DNA of 18,625 bases from an uncultured Clostridia bacterium (lineage in GTDB: Bacteria; Bacillota; Clostridia; Christensenellales; Aristaeellaceae), in assembly GCA_937894675.1 (NCBI GenBank), contig CALCQO010000049.1, forward strand, positions 1 to 18,625, read 5' to 3'. The translations under genes were made by a program, and so were the position numbers. Positions 1 to 6,946 of the stretch are shown here, piece by piece. Numbering within the stretch: position 1 is the first letter of the stretch; every line of letters starts with the position of its first letter. Below the pieces are notes generated by a model, which saw nothing but the letters and a program-made list of their open reading frames with translations, did no database searches and was not told the origin of the DNA.

Positions 1-3
1 TGA

Positions 4-873
4 TTATATCTCAACTAACTCTCGGACTGGTACAAGGATTGGGGGGCAGGTCAGTGTTGTGCGGATGTCCTTGTGTGTCATGATGCGCTGGAGTTGATAG
101 ACATCTCCGCCATTCTCTGCCCACATTGCACCGAATGTATGACGGAGAAGGTGGATAGATGTTTGCTGCACGCCGCGACTTCTGTTGTAGCTTGCAATGC
201 TCTGTCTGAGCCCATTGACTGTCATCCGCGCTCCAGTGATACTTGGAAACAAAAATTCAGTGTTGAATATATTGTGTTTGAGATATGTCACTATTGCTCT
301 TTTTAGTTGCGGCACAAGCGTGATGACGTTTTGTCCGCCATCCTTGCTATGCCTCAGATAAATCGTATTGTTTGCAAAATCCATGTCTTCCTTGAGCATG
401 TTAACAATGGTCATTGCCCTGACGCCACATCCCATCACCATGTTGATGACTCCCCAGCTTCTCCATTCAGCGAACCCATCATTGATGGACGGCTTTCTTA
501 GCATGACTTTAGCTTCTTCCTTTGTGTATGGCATCTTTTTTGGCGTTGTGTCCTTTATACATTTCACTTTGAACGGAGGAATATACTCATCTTCCATACA
601 CCAGTATAAAAAGGCACGGATGTCCCTTAAGTAGTGGTTTATGGATGCAACGGATAACGATGTGTCGGATAGCTTCTTCGTGAATTCAACAATTAAAGAC
701 TTGCCAATGCTCCCGATGGGACGCTTCTCAATCCCGTCGAAGTGTTTGCATAGTACATTAAAGCTTATCTCGTAATTGCTGATGGTCGATTCTGATTTTT
801 GATACAATCTGCATTCTTGAATAAATGAATCGAATAGGTTCTGCGTTGTGTTCGATAATTTTCTCTTCGACAT
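4..873 (-). CDS. Tyrosine recombinase/integrase (289 aa), probably inactive or altered
   Basis: This is a site-specific tyrosine recombinase of XerC/D or phage-integrase type, which would cut and rejoin DNA at att sites. Residues 10-100 look like the N-terminal SAM-like core-binding domain and about 115-289 the catalytic domain. Visible catalytic residues are R152 (GCGVRAMTI), K177 (RHSKDGG), H241 and R244 (HLLRHTF) and H267 (MTHKDI). The nucleophilic tyrosine is expected nine residues after H267, but C276 (codon TGC, 46-48) is there, followed by an unusual tail and a run of six Cs. I chose the ATG at 873 because AAGGGG precedes it by 11 bases; an in-frame TTG at 915 would add 14 residues. 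The gene is visibly AT-richer than its neighbours and lies downstream of tRNA-Lys in the same direction, which suggests an integrated element extending left of the window. The family call is firm; activity is doubtful. Confidence 0.85.
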   Translation of the reverse strand: MSKRKLSNTTQNLFDSFIQECRLYQKSESTISNYEISFNVLCKHFDGIEKRPIGSIGKSLIVEFTKKLSDTSLSVASINHYLRDIRAFLYWCMEDEYIPPFKVKCIKDTTPKKMPYTKEEAKVMLRKPSINDGFAEWRSWGVINMVMGCGVRAMTIVNMLKEDMDFANNTIYLRHSKDGGQNVITLVPQLKRAIVTYLKHNIFNTEFLFPSITGARMTVNGLRQSIASYNRSRGVQQTSIHLLRHTFGAMWAENGGDVYQLQRIMTHKDIRTTLTCPPILVPVRELVEI

Positions 874-879
874 AAAAGC

Positions 880-928
880 ACACACCCCTTGATTGTTTTT
901 GCTCTTTGGGAGCAATCAAGTGGTGTGT
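880..928 (-). promoter_or_regulatory. Inverted repeat covering the integrase ribosome binding site
   Basis: Bases 880-894 pair with 914-928 over 15 positions with one mismatch, and 901-904 (GCTC) pairs with 910-913 (GAGC) inside. In the leftward transcript the 3' arm contains the AAGGGG ribosome binding site of the integrase ATG at 873, and four Us follow shortly after. The structure could end tRNA-Lys transcription, hide the integrase start, or both. I saw no convincing separate integrase promoter, so read-through from tRNA-Lys is the likely source of message. Confidence 0.6.
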
Positions 929-971
929 CCATCCTGTGTTTTGCTATATAAATCAATAGGAATATGCTTGG

Positions 972-1047
972 TGGTGACCCATCCGCGACTCGAACGCGGG
1001 ACACCTTGATTAAAAGTCAAGTGCTCTGCCGACTGAGCTAATGGGTC
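972..1047 (-). tRNA. tRNA-Lys (anticodon TTT)
   Basis: The reverse strand folds into a full cloverleaf. The acceptor stem is GACCCAT with ATGGGTC, the D arm is GCTC with GAGC, the anticodon stem is CTTGA with TCAAG around CTTTTAA (anticodon TTT), and the T arm is CCGCG with CGCGG around TTCGAGT. The discriminator is A and CCA is encoded (972-974). An integrase gene starts about 100 bases beyond its 3' end, which makes this 3' end the probable attB site of an integrated element. Confidence 0.97.
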
Positions 1048-1090
1048 ATGGGAGCCCAGTGTGGGCACAACCGTTGATACGGCAAGGGAT

Positions 1091-1119
1091 ATATTATCAT
1101 AGAATGAAGCCAAGGTCAA
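1091..1119 (-). promoter_or_regulatory. Promoter of tRNA-Lys
   Basis: On the reverse strand TTGACC (1114-1119) and TAATAT (1091-1096) are separated by 17 bases. Transcription would start near 1084, about 37 bases before the mature tRNA 5' end. Confidence 0.65.
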
Positions 1120-1358
1120 GCTTTCACGGAAATTTTTCACCTGTGCCCGGGTTCAGCCCTTTTCATCCCCGCTTGGTTTTTATCTGTATTTCATCGCCCA
1201 TAATATCCCGCCAGTCTAGGGACTAGGAACAAGCACAAACACGCTTTACAACGCTTTGGCCAGAATACCGCGGTGCTTAGCCATCAGTTGGCGTTGTTTG
1301 CGCTTCCAAAGGGAGATTAAACACCTGACTGCAGCTTCTTCCTTCTCCCTCACCCCGG
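1120..1358. other. Intergenic stretch without recognisable gene
   Basis: The 402 bases between tRNA-Lys and metY hold the leftward tRNA promoter at one end and the rightward metY promoter at the other. The middle contains no open frame with a ribosome binding site, and I recognised no RNA family there. A short ACCGCGG match near 1267-1273 recalls a T-box but lacks the rest of one. Confidence 0.5.
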
Positions 1359-1388
1359 TTGACAATTCCAAGCGAAATCGGGCATAAT
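1359..1388 (+). promoter_or_regulatory. Promoter of metY-metA
   Basis: TTGACA (1359-1364) is followed after 18 bases by CATAAT (1383-1388). Transcription from about 1395 gives a leader of only some 55 bases before the metY ATG, too short for a SAM riboswitch. A second TATAAT at 1412-1417 lacks a good -35 element. Confidence 0.65.
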
Positions 1389-1449
1389 TCATCCATTCCC
1401 CTGTGTTTCCGTATAATCATGCACGGGAATACAGGCAGCAGGAGGAGTT

Positions 1450-2739
1450 ATGGACAAGTACAGCATAGAAACCAGGTGTCTGCAGGCGGGGTACAAGCCC
1501 GGCAATGGAGAGCCGCGGCAGGTGCCCATCATCCAGAGCACCACCTTTAAGTATGATACCAGCGAGGACATGGGCCGGCTGTTTGATCTGGAGACCAGCG
1601 GATATTTTTACACCCGCCTTGCCAACCCCACCAACGACCATGTGGCCGCCAAGATTGCCGATTTGGAGGGGGGCACCGCCGCCATCCTGACATCTTCCGG
1701 CCAGGCCGCCACCTTTTACAGCATTTTCAACATCGCTTCCTGCGGGGATCATGTGGTGTGCTCGGCCACGGTGTACGGGGGCACCTACAACCTGTTCGCC
1801 GTTACCATGAAGCGCATGGGCATTGATTTTACCTTTATCGCCCCCGACTGCACCGATGAGGAATTAGAGGACGCCTTTAAGCCCAATACCAAGGCGGTTT
1901 TCGGCGAAACCATCGCCAACCCCGCCCTGGTGGTGTTTGATATTGAGCGCTTCGCCAAGGCCGCCCACGCCCACGGCGTGCCCCTGATTGTGGACAACAC
2001 CTTCGCCACCCCCATCCTCTGCCGGCCATTTGAGTTTGGCGCCGACATCGTTACCCATTCCACCACCAAGTACATGGACGGCCACGCCGCCACGGTGGGC
2101 GGCTGTGTGGTGGACAGCGGCAGGTTTGACTGGACAAAATACCCGGACAAGTTCCCCGGGCTGTGCACCCCTGATGACAGCTACCACGGCGTTACCTACA
2201 CCCAGCGCTTCGGCCTGGAGGGCGCCTACATCACCAAGATGACCGCCCAGCTGATGCGGGACTTCGGCGCCATCCAGTCCCCCCAGAACGCTTTTTACAT
2301 CAACCTGGGGCTGGAAAGCCTGCACCTGCGCATGAAGCGCCACAGCGAGACGGGGCTGCGGGTCGCAAATTTCCTTTCCAGCCATGAAAAGGTGGCCTGG
2401 GTGAAATACCCCTCCCTGCCCCAGGATCCCTGCTATCACAAGACGAAAAAGTACCTGCCTAAGGGCTGCTGCGGGGTGGTCAGCTTCGGCATCAAGGGCG
2501 GGCGCAAGGCGGCGGAGGCCTTCATGAAGGGGCTGAAGCTGGCCGGCATCGCCACCCATGTGGCGGACGCCAAGACCTGCTGCCTGCACCCGGCCAGCAG
2601 CACCCACCGCCAGATGAGCGACGACGAGCTGCGCGCCGCCGGGGTTTCCCCCGATTTGGTGCGCCTGTCCATCGGGCTGGAAGACGCCGATGACATCATC
2701 AGCGACATCCGCCAGGCATTGGAGCAAGCCCAGGCATAA
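1450..2739 (+). CDS. metY: O-acetylhomoserine sulfhydrylase (O-acetylhomoserine aminocarboxypropyltransferase)
   Basis: This PLP enzyme of the Cys/Met metabolism family converts O-acetylhomoserine and sulfide to homocysteine and acetate in the cytoplasm. The 429-residue length fits MetY, which is longer than the ~380-residue cystathionine synthases and lyases. The N-terminal ETRCLQAGY and YTRLANPT (residues 54-61) match the family. SSGQAA (82-87) is a phosphate-binding region, DNTF at 182-185 holds the ring-binding aspartate, and K207 in HSTTKYMDGH is the Schiff-base lysine. GGAGGAG lies just upstream of the ATG. metA follows after 27 bases and supplies the acetylated substrate, which supports sulfhydrylase over a cystathionine enzyme. 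Cysteine synthase side activity is possible in this family. Confidence 0.93.
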   Translation: MDKYSIETRCLQAGYKPGNGEPRQVPIIQSTTFKYDTSEDMGRLFDLETSGYFYTRLANPTNDHVAAKIADLEGGTAAILTSSGQAATFYSIFNIASCGDHVVCSATVYGGTYNLFAVTMKRMGIDFTFIAPDCTDEELEDAFKPNTKAVFGETIANPALVVFDIERFAKAAHAHGVPLIVDNTFATPILCRPFEFGADIVTHSTTKYMDGHAATVGGCVVDSGRFDWTKYPDKFPGLCTPDDSYHGVTYTQRFGLEGAYITKMTAQLMRDFGAIQSPQNAFYINLGLESLHLRMKRHSETGLRVANFLSSHEKVAWVKYPSLPQDPCYHKTKKYLPKGCCGVVSFGIKGGRKAAEAFMKGLKLAGIATHVADAKTCCLHPASSTHRQMSDDELRAAGVSPDLVRLSIGLEDADDIISDIRQALEQAQA

Positions 2740-2766
2740 CGATTATAGAAACGGAAAGCAAATATC

Positions 2767-3681
2767 ATGCCCATTAAAATACCCAACAAACTGCCCGCCA
2801 CCGAGACCCTGCAGAACGAAAACATCTTCGTGATGACGGAAACCCGTGCCCTGAGCCAGGACATCCGTCCCCTGCGCATCCTGCTATTGAATTTGATGCC
2901 CACCAAGGTGCAGACGGAAACCCAGCTGGCGCGCCTGCTGGGCAACACCCCCCTGCAGGTGGAACTGGATTTGATGCACACCAGCACCCACCAGGCGAAA
3001 AACATTTCCCAGGAGCACCTGCTCTCCTTCTATAAAACCTTTGATGAGGTGAAGCACCAGAAGTATGACGGCATGGTGATCACCGGCGCCCCTGTGGAGC
3101 TAATGCCCTTTGAGGAGGTGGAATACTGGCAGGAGCTGTGCGACATCATGGAGTGGAGCAAGAGCCATGTATTCAGCACCTTCCATATCTGCTGGGGCGC
3201 CCAGGCGGCGCTGTACTACCACTACGGCATCCCCAAATACCAGCTGGACAGCAAGCTTTTCGGGGTGTTCCCCCACACGGTGGAATACAAGAACCCCATC
3301 TTGTTCCGGGGCTTTGACGATGTGTTTATGGTGCCCCATTCCCGGCACACCACGGTATTAAGGCAGGATATCGAGAAGGTGCCGGAGCTGAAAATCCTGT
3401 CCGCGTCTGATGAGGCGGGGATCTACGCCCTGATGACCGACCGGGGGCAGCAGGTGTTCATCACCGGGCATTCGGAGTACGACCCGGACACGCTGAACAA
3501 CGAGTACCTGCGCGACAAAAACGCCGGGCTGCCCATCCAGGTGCCCAAGAACTACTTCCCAGGGGATGACGACACCCAACCGCCCCTGGTATCCTGGCGT
3601 TCCCACGCCAACCTGCTGTACATGAACTGGCTGAACTACTTCGTGTACCAGATAACGCCCTTCAACATCAGCGAGCTGTAA
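2767..3681 (+). CDS. metA: Homoserine O-acetyltransferase (MetA/HTS family)
   Basis: The enzyme acylates homoserine in the first committed step of methionine synthesis. The 304-residue protein shows the family catalytic cysteine C142 (FHICWGAQ), and H235 and E237 in TGHSEYD, at the same numbers as in well-studied MetA proteins. Residue 111 is Glu (GAPVELMPFEEV). In the family, Glu here selects acetyl-CoA and Gly selects succinyl-CoA (established for Bacillus cereus and Escherichia coli MetA), so acetyl-CoA use is predicted. That agrees with metY 27 bases upstream. The only ribosome binding site is a weak GGAAAG, so translation may depend on coupling to metY. A hairpin terminator follows the stop. 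Confidence 0.95.
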   Translation: MPIKIPNKLPATETLQNENIFVMTETRALSQDIRPLRILLLNLMPTKVQTETQLARLLGNTPLQVELDLMHTSTHQAKNISQEHLLSFYKTFDEVKHQKYDGMVITGAPVELMPFEEVEYWQELCDIMEWSKSHVFSTFHICWGAQAALYYHYGIPKYQLDSKLFGVFPHTVEYKNPILFRGFDDVFMVPHSRHTTVLRQDIEKVPELKILSASDEAGIYALMTDRGQQVFITGHSEYDPDTLNNEYLRDKNAGLPIQVPKNYFPGDDDTQPPLVSWRSHANLLYMNWLNYFVYQITPFNISEL

Positions 3682-3702
3682 GCCCCTGCAAGCCGCATGC
3701 TT

Positions 3703-3730
3703 CCCTCCGCCTAGGCGGGGGGGACTTTTA
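3703..3730 (+). terminator. Terminator of metY-metA
   Basis: Bases 3703-3710 (CCCTCCGC) pair with 3715-3722 (one G-T pair) around a CTAG loop, followed by GACTTTTA. The U tract is short, so efficiency is uncertain. Confidence 0.6.
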
Positions 3731-3796
3731 TCAGCCCTGTTCAATTTTGCGCGCATGGGTATATTCTACCAGGAAATCTTGTACGAGGAGTATGCC

Positions 3797-3979
3797 ATGA
3801 ACCCTGATAAAGTATTGTGTCCCTGCAAAAAAGTCACCAAGGGCGATGTGCTCAAAGCCATGGACAAAGGCGCGAAAAAGTTCAAGGATGTCAAGGAGAT
3901 GACCGGCGCGGGCGACAAATGCGGCAAGTGCAAGGAGGACATCAAGGCTTTTATGAAGAAGCAGAAAAAGGAAGAGTAG
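3797..3979 (+). CDS. BFD-like (2Fe-2S)-binding protein, 60 aa
   Basis: This small protein resembles the bacterioferritin-associated ferredoxin (Fer2_BFD) domain, which carries a [2Fe-2S] cluster on four cysteines. They are visible as C8 and C10 (LCPCKKVTKGDV) and C42 and C45 (GDKCGKCKEDI), with the family's TGAG turn before the second pair. The C-terminus is lysine-rich. I chose the ATG at 3797 because GAGGAG ends six bases before it; the open frame continues to 3755 without a comparable site. The gene stands alone between the metA terminator and the convergent citrate operon. Its partner, often an iron-storage protein or a larger redox enzyme, is not in the window, so its specific role is unknown. 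Confidence 0.85.
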   Translation: MNPDKVLCPCKKVTKGDVLKAMDKGAKKFKDVKEMTGAGDKCGKCKEDIKAFMKKQKKEE

Positions 3980-4066
3980 CGTAAACCCTGCGGTTTCCGC
4001 CGCGGCTTTCCTGGGTTATCCCACGGCATCAAGCCTGCCGCGAAGCCAGTAAGCCAAAAGACACAC

Positions 4067-4110
4067 AGCCTGCGCCCCGGAATACCGGAGCGCAGGCTGT
4101 TTCTATTTTT
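4067..4110. terminator. Bidirectional terminator between BFD-like gene and citF
   Basis: Bases 4067-4080 pair with 4085-4098 over 14 positions with one mismatch, around an AATA loop. GTTTCTATTTTT follows on the + strand, and on the reverse strand GTGTGTCTTTT. It sits between two convergent genes and probably serves both, better on the + side. Confidence 0.8.
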
Positions 4111-4121
4111 CCAGCGAAGGG

Positions 4122-5684
4122 TTATTCTCCCGCGGCACCCTGGGGATCAATCTGGCGCACCACGTCCAGCACGGTGCCGTCCCTGGCTTCCATGATGGCG
4201 ACAATGCGCTCCTTGAAGGGCAGGGGGTCGGGGGTGCCCACCATGGCATAGGCTTCCTGCTGCAGTTCCTCAATGGTTCGCAGCGGCAGGTTGGTTTTTT
4301 GCAGCGCCTCCAGCAAGTCGGGACGCTTCGGATTGACGGCGATGCCGTAATCGGTCACCAGCACATCCACATTTTCGCCCGGGGTGGTAATGGTAACCAC
4401 TTCCTCGCAGATGGTGGCCATGCGGCCGCGCACCAGGGGGGTGACGATGATGCAGCACCGGGCGCCCGCCGCCGTGTCCGGGTGCCCGCCGGGGGCGCCC
4501 CGCAGCACGCCGTCAGAGCCGGTGATGACATTGACATTGAAGTTCACGTCCACTTCCAGGGCGGCCAGGATGACATAGTCCAGCTTGTTCACAAAGGCGC
4601 TCTTGTTGCCGGGGTTGGCGTACTGGGAGGTGGACATCTCGTAATGCCGGGGGTGGGAATGGACGCTCTCTATGCCGGCGATGTCAAAGTCCTGGGTGTC
4701 GATGATGCATTCCACCAGGCCTTTGTTCAGCAGGTCCACCGCGGGTCTGGAGATGCCGCCGATAATCCAGCCCATTTTAATGCCGTGCTTTACCAGCAGG
4801 GGCTCCAGGAACCGGTTGGCAGCCAGGCTGGGTCCGCCCGCCCCTGTCTGGAAGGAAAAACCATCCTTGAAATAAGGGGTATGCTCAATCACCTTGGCGC
4901 AGTATTCCGCCATCAGCAAATCCCTGGGGTCGGTGGAATAGCGGGCGGCGGAGGAGGCGATCTTCTTGGGGTTGCCGATTTCGTCCACCACCACCACATA
5001 GTCCACATCCACCGCCTCGATGGAGGGGGGAAAGTTGGGGAAGTCCACCAGACAGTCGGTGATGACAACCACATTGTCGGCGTACCTGGAATCCACCACC
5101 GCGTAGCCCAGCACGCCGCAGTCGCTCTTGCCGCCCTTGCCCCGGGCGTTGCCCATGCAGTCGCTGGTGGGGGCGCCGACAAAGGCCACGTCGATATGCA
5201 CTTCGCCGGACTCTATCGCCCTAACCCGGCCGCCGTGGCTGCGCAGGATGGCGGGGGTCTTTAATTTGCCGTGGGAAACCACCTCGCCCATCTTGCCGCG
5301 GATGCCGCTGGTCTGGATGCCCGTCACGATGCCCTGCTCGATGTACTGCGCCACCGGGTCGTGGGCCTGACCCAGGGAGGAGGCGGCGATGGTGATGTCC
5401 TTAAAGCCCATGTCCACGATTTCCTTCATCACCAGGTTAACCACATAGTCCCCCTCGCGGAAGTGATGGTGGAAGGAGACGGTCATGCCGTCTCGGAAGT
5501 TGACAGCCTTCAGCGCTTCCCGGATGGAGCCAAGAAGCTTGGTGTCCTGCTGCTTGGGGCGCATGCGCACGGTGGGCGCCGCCTTTTTGTACTGATGGGC
5601 TTCCTTGTAGTTGCTGCCCTGGAAGGGCTCGTACCCCATGTCCAGCACCTGCTGGGGGATGTCCCTGTTCACTGCGTTTTTCAT
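4122..5684 (-). CDS. citF: Citrate lyase alpha subunit (citrate:acetyl-ACP transferase)
   Basis: CitF exchanges the acetyl group on the CitD carrier for citrate, forming citryl-ACP for CitE. The 520-residue length fits the family (about 510). Conserved stretches include RSHGGR, GAPTSDCMGNARGKGG, FQTGAGGPSLA, and GAPGGHPDTAAGA near residue 400, which is characteristic of citrate lyase alpha. The open frame runs on upstream to 6161, but that part is only the reverse image of citE. The ATG at 5684 is preceded by GAGGGGG inside the end of citE, one base from the citE stop, so the two are translationally coupled. It is the last gene of the leftward operon and ends at the shared terminator. Confidence 0.96.
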   Translation of the reverse strand: MKNAVNRDIPQQVLDMGYEPFQGSNYKEAHQYKKAAPTVRMRPKQQDTKLLGSIREALKAVNFRDGMTVSFHHHFREGDYVVNLVMKEIVDMGFKDITIAASSLGQAHDPVAQYIEQGIVTGIQTSGIRGKMGEVVSHGKLKTPAILRSHGGRVRAIESGEVHIDVAFVGAPTSDCMGNARGKGGKSDCGVLGYAVVDSRYADNVVVITDCLVDFPNFPPSIEAVDVDYVVVVDEIGNPKKIASSAARYSTDPRDLLMAEYCAKVIEHTPYFKDGFSFQTGAGGPSLAANRFLEPLLVKHGIKMGWIIGGISRPAVDLLNKGLVECIIDTQDFDIAGIESVHSHPRHYEMSTSQYANPGNKSAFVNKLDYVILAALEVDVNFNVNVITGSDGVLRGAPGGHPDTAAGARCCIIVTPLVRGRMATICEEVVTITTPGENVDVLVTDYGIAVNPKRPDLLEALQKTNLPLRTIEELQQEAYAMVGTPDPLPFKERIVAIMEARDGTVLDVVRQIDPQGAAGE

Positions 5685-5685
5685 C

Positions 5686-6594
5686 TTACAAATCCCCCTC
5701 ATACACGCCGGAAGCCTTGGCCAATTCGATGGTGCGCTCGGCACCGGGCACAAAGGCGATGTCCAGCATCTTGCCGTCCAGGGTGAACACGCCGATGCCC
5801 TGGGCAGCCTGCTCCCGCACGGCGCGCACAATGCGCTCGGCTGTGCGGATTTCCTTTTCGCTGGGTGTGAAAATCTCGTGGACAATGGCAATCTGCTTGG
5901 GGCTGATGAGGGACTTGCCGTCAAAGCCCATCTGCTTGTTCTGGATGACCTCCTGGCGGAAGCCTTCCTCGTCGTCCACGTCGGTAAAGACGGTATCAAA
6001 GCACTGCACGCCGGCCGCCCTCGCGGCAATGAGCATGTTGGCGCGGCCTCCCAGCATCTCGATGCCGCCGGGGTTGTAGCTGGCCTGCATGGATTTGCGG
6101 TAGTCGCCGCCGGAGATAGCCACCCCCAGCATGCGCTCGGGGCAGGCTTTGCAGATATCAAAGGCGTTGAGTATGCCCAGGGGCGATTCCAGCGCCGCCA
6201 TCACCAGGGTGAAGCCCTTTTCCGCGCCGAACTCTTCCTCGGCCATCTCGATATGCTTCACCACGGTTTGCACATCCTGGGCGGTTTCGCATTTGGCGAT
6301 GCGGATGCCGTCCGCCCCGCCGGCCACCGCCACCCGGATGTCCTCCTGCCAGTGGGGGGTGTCCAGACCGTTGATGCGCACAATCCTCTCCACCCCGCGG
6401 TAGTCCACCGTTTTCAGGGCGTTATAGAGGGAAAAGCGGGCGGCGTCCTTCTGGTTTTCGGCGACAGCGTCCTCCAAATCCAGCAGCAGGCTGTCAGGCT
6501 TGTAGATATAGGCGTCCTTCAGCAGCGCGGGGCGCTGGGCGTTGAGGAACATCATGGAGCGCCTAAGGCGGCGCAGTCTCTTTTCCTGTGTCAT
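5686..6594 (-). CDS. citE: Citrate lyase beta subunit (citryl-ACP lyase)
   Basis: CitE splits citryl-ACP into acetyl-ACP and oxaloacetate. The 302-residue protein has the HpcH/HpaI aldolase fold signals SLLLDLEDAV (35-44), RINGLDTP (73-80) with a substrate-binding arginine, and ALESPLG (134-140) with metal ligand E136. The second metal ligand region reads ISGGDYRKSM (D164) instead of the usual GAED, which is odd. The start is the ATG at 6594, which overlaps the citD stop in an ATGA arrangement; a longer frame to 6678 only covers the end of citD. Position between citD and citF makes citrate lyase beta by far the best call, though a related acyl substrate such as citramalate is not excluded. 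Confidence 0.92.
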   Translation of the reverse strand: MTQEKRLRRLRRSMMFLNAQRPALLKDAYIYKPDSLLLDLEDAVAENQKDAARFSLYNALKTVDYRGVERIVRINGLDTPHWQEDIRVAVAGGADGIRIAKCETAQDVQTVVKHIEMAEEEFGAEKGFTLVMAALESPLGILNAFDICKACPERMLGVAISGGDYRKSMQASYNPGGIEMLGGRANMLIAARAAGVQCFDTVFTDVDDEEGFRQEVIQNKQMGFDGKSLISPKQIAIVHEIFTPSEKEIRTAERIVRAVREQAAQGIGVFTLDGKMLDIAFVPGAERTIELAKASGVYEGDL

Positions 6595-6890
6595 TTGATG
6601 GCACCTCCCCAGGGGTAGCCCGATTCCACCCCAGCCGCGCGGTAGGCGGCGCACTGCACCCGGGCTTTGATGGTGCATTCCAGGGCGCCCTTGTCTACTA
6701 CGGTTACCTTGACACCATTCACGTCCAGGCTGCTCAGGGTATCGTTGACGCAGTCCTTGATCTGGCGGCCGTACTGGGCCAGCACGCTGGACTGTACTTC
6801 CACCTGGTTCTCCCCCTCATGGGGCTCCAGGGTTACCTGGACATCGGACGATTCCAGGGTGCCTGCCATGGCGGCTTTGAGTATCTGCAT
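6591..6890 (-). CDS. citD: Citrate lyase gamma subunit (acyl carrier protein)
   Basis: CitD carries the triphosphoribosyl-dephospho-CoA arm through which citrate lyase works. The 99-residue length is typical. S14 in AGTLESSDVQ is the family's prosthetic group serine, and the following VTLEP is conserved. GGAGGT precedes the ATG at 6890 by four bases. The stop overlaps the citE start. The arm is made and attached by CitG and CitX, which are not encoded in this window. Confidence 0.94.
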   Translation of the reverse strand: MQILKAAMAGTLESSDVQVTLEPHEGENQVEVQSSVLAQYGRQIKDCVNDTLSSLDVNGVKVTVVDKGALECTIKARVQCAAYRAAGVESGYPWGGAIK

Positions 6891-6911
6891 GGTTACCTCC
6901 TTTACATGGTC

Positions 6912-6941
6912 AGCGCCAGCCCCGTATACGGGGCTGGCGCT
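6912..6941 (-). promoter_or_regulatory. Perfect 30-bp palindrome between citM and citD
   Basis: The half-site AGCGCCAGCCCCGTA is followed immediately by its exact reverse complement. In the leftward message it forms a very stable stem six bases after the citM stop and 21 bases before the citD start. No U tract follows, so it is more likely an RNA stability or processing element that sets transporter and enzyme levels apart than a full terminator. Confidence 0.65.
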
Positions 6942-6946
6942 CAGGA

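Noticed and set aside
1262..1285. Possible T-box because of ACCGCGG
   Set aside because: The TGG part of the core, the specifier stem and a terminator are missing, and it lies upstream of the metY promoter.
1389..1449. SAM riboswitch before metY
   Set aside because: The predicted leader is only about 55 bases and shows none of the SAM-I conserved sequence.
3740..3765. Promoter for the BFD-like gene (TTCAAT/TATATT)
   Set aside because: The spacing is only 14 bases and the -35 match is poor.
4299..5264. Long rightward open frames over citF and citE
   Set aside because: They are antisense shadows of GC-rich genes, with no ribosome binding sites and repetitive His/Gly/Ala composition.
5685..6161. 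Upstream extension of the citF frame by 159 residues
   Set aside because: It lies wholly over citE in another frame, has low-complexity composition, and citF has a coupled ATG with GAGGGGG at 5684.
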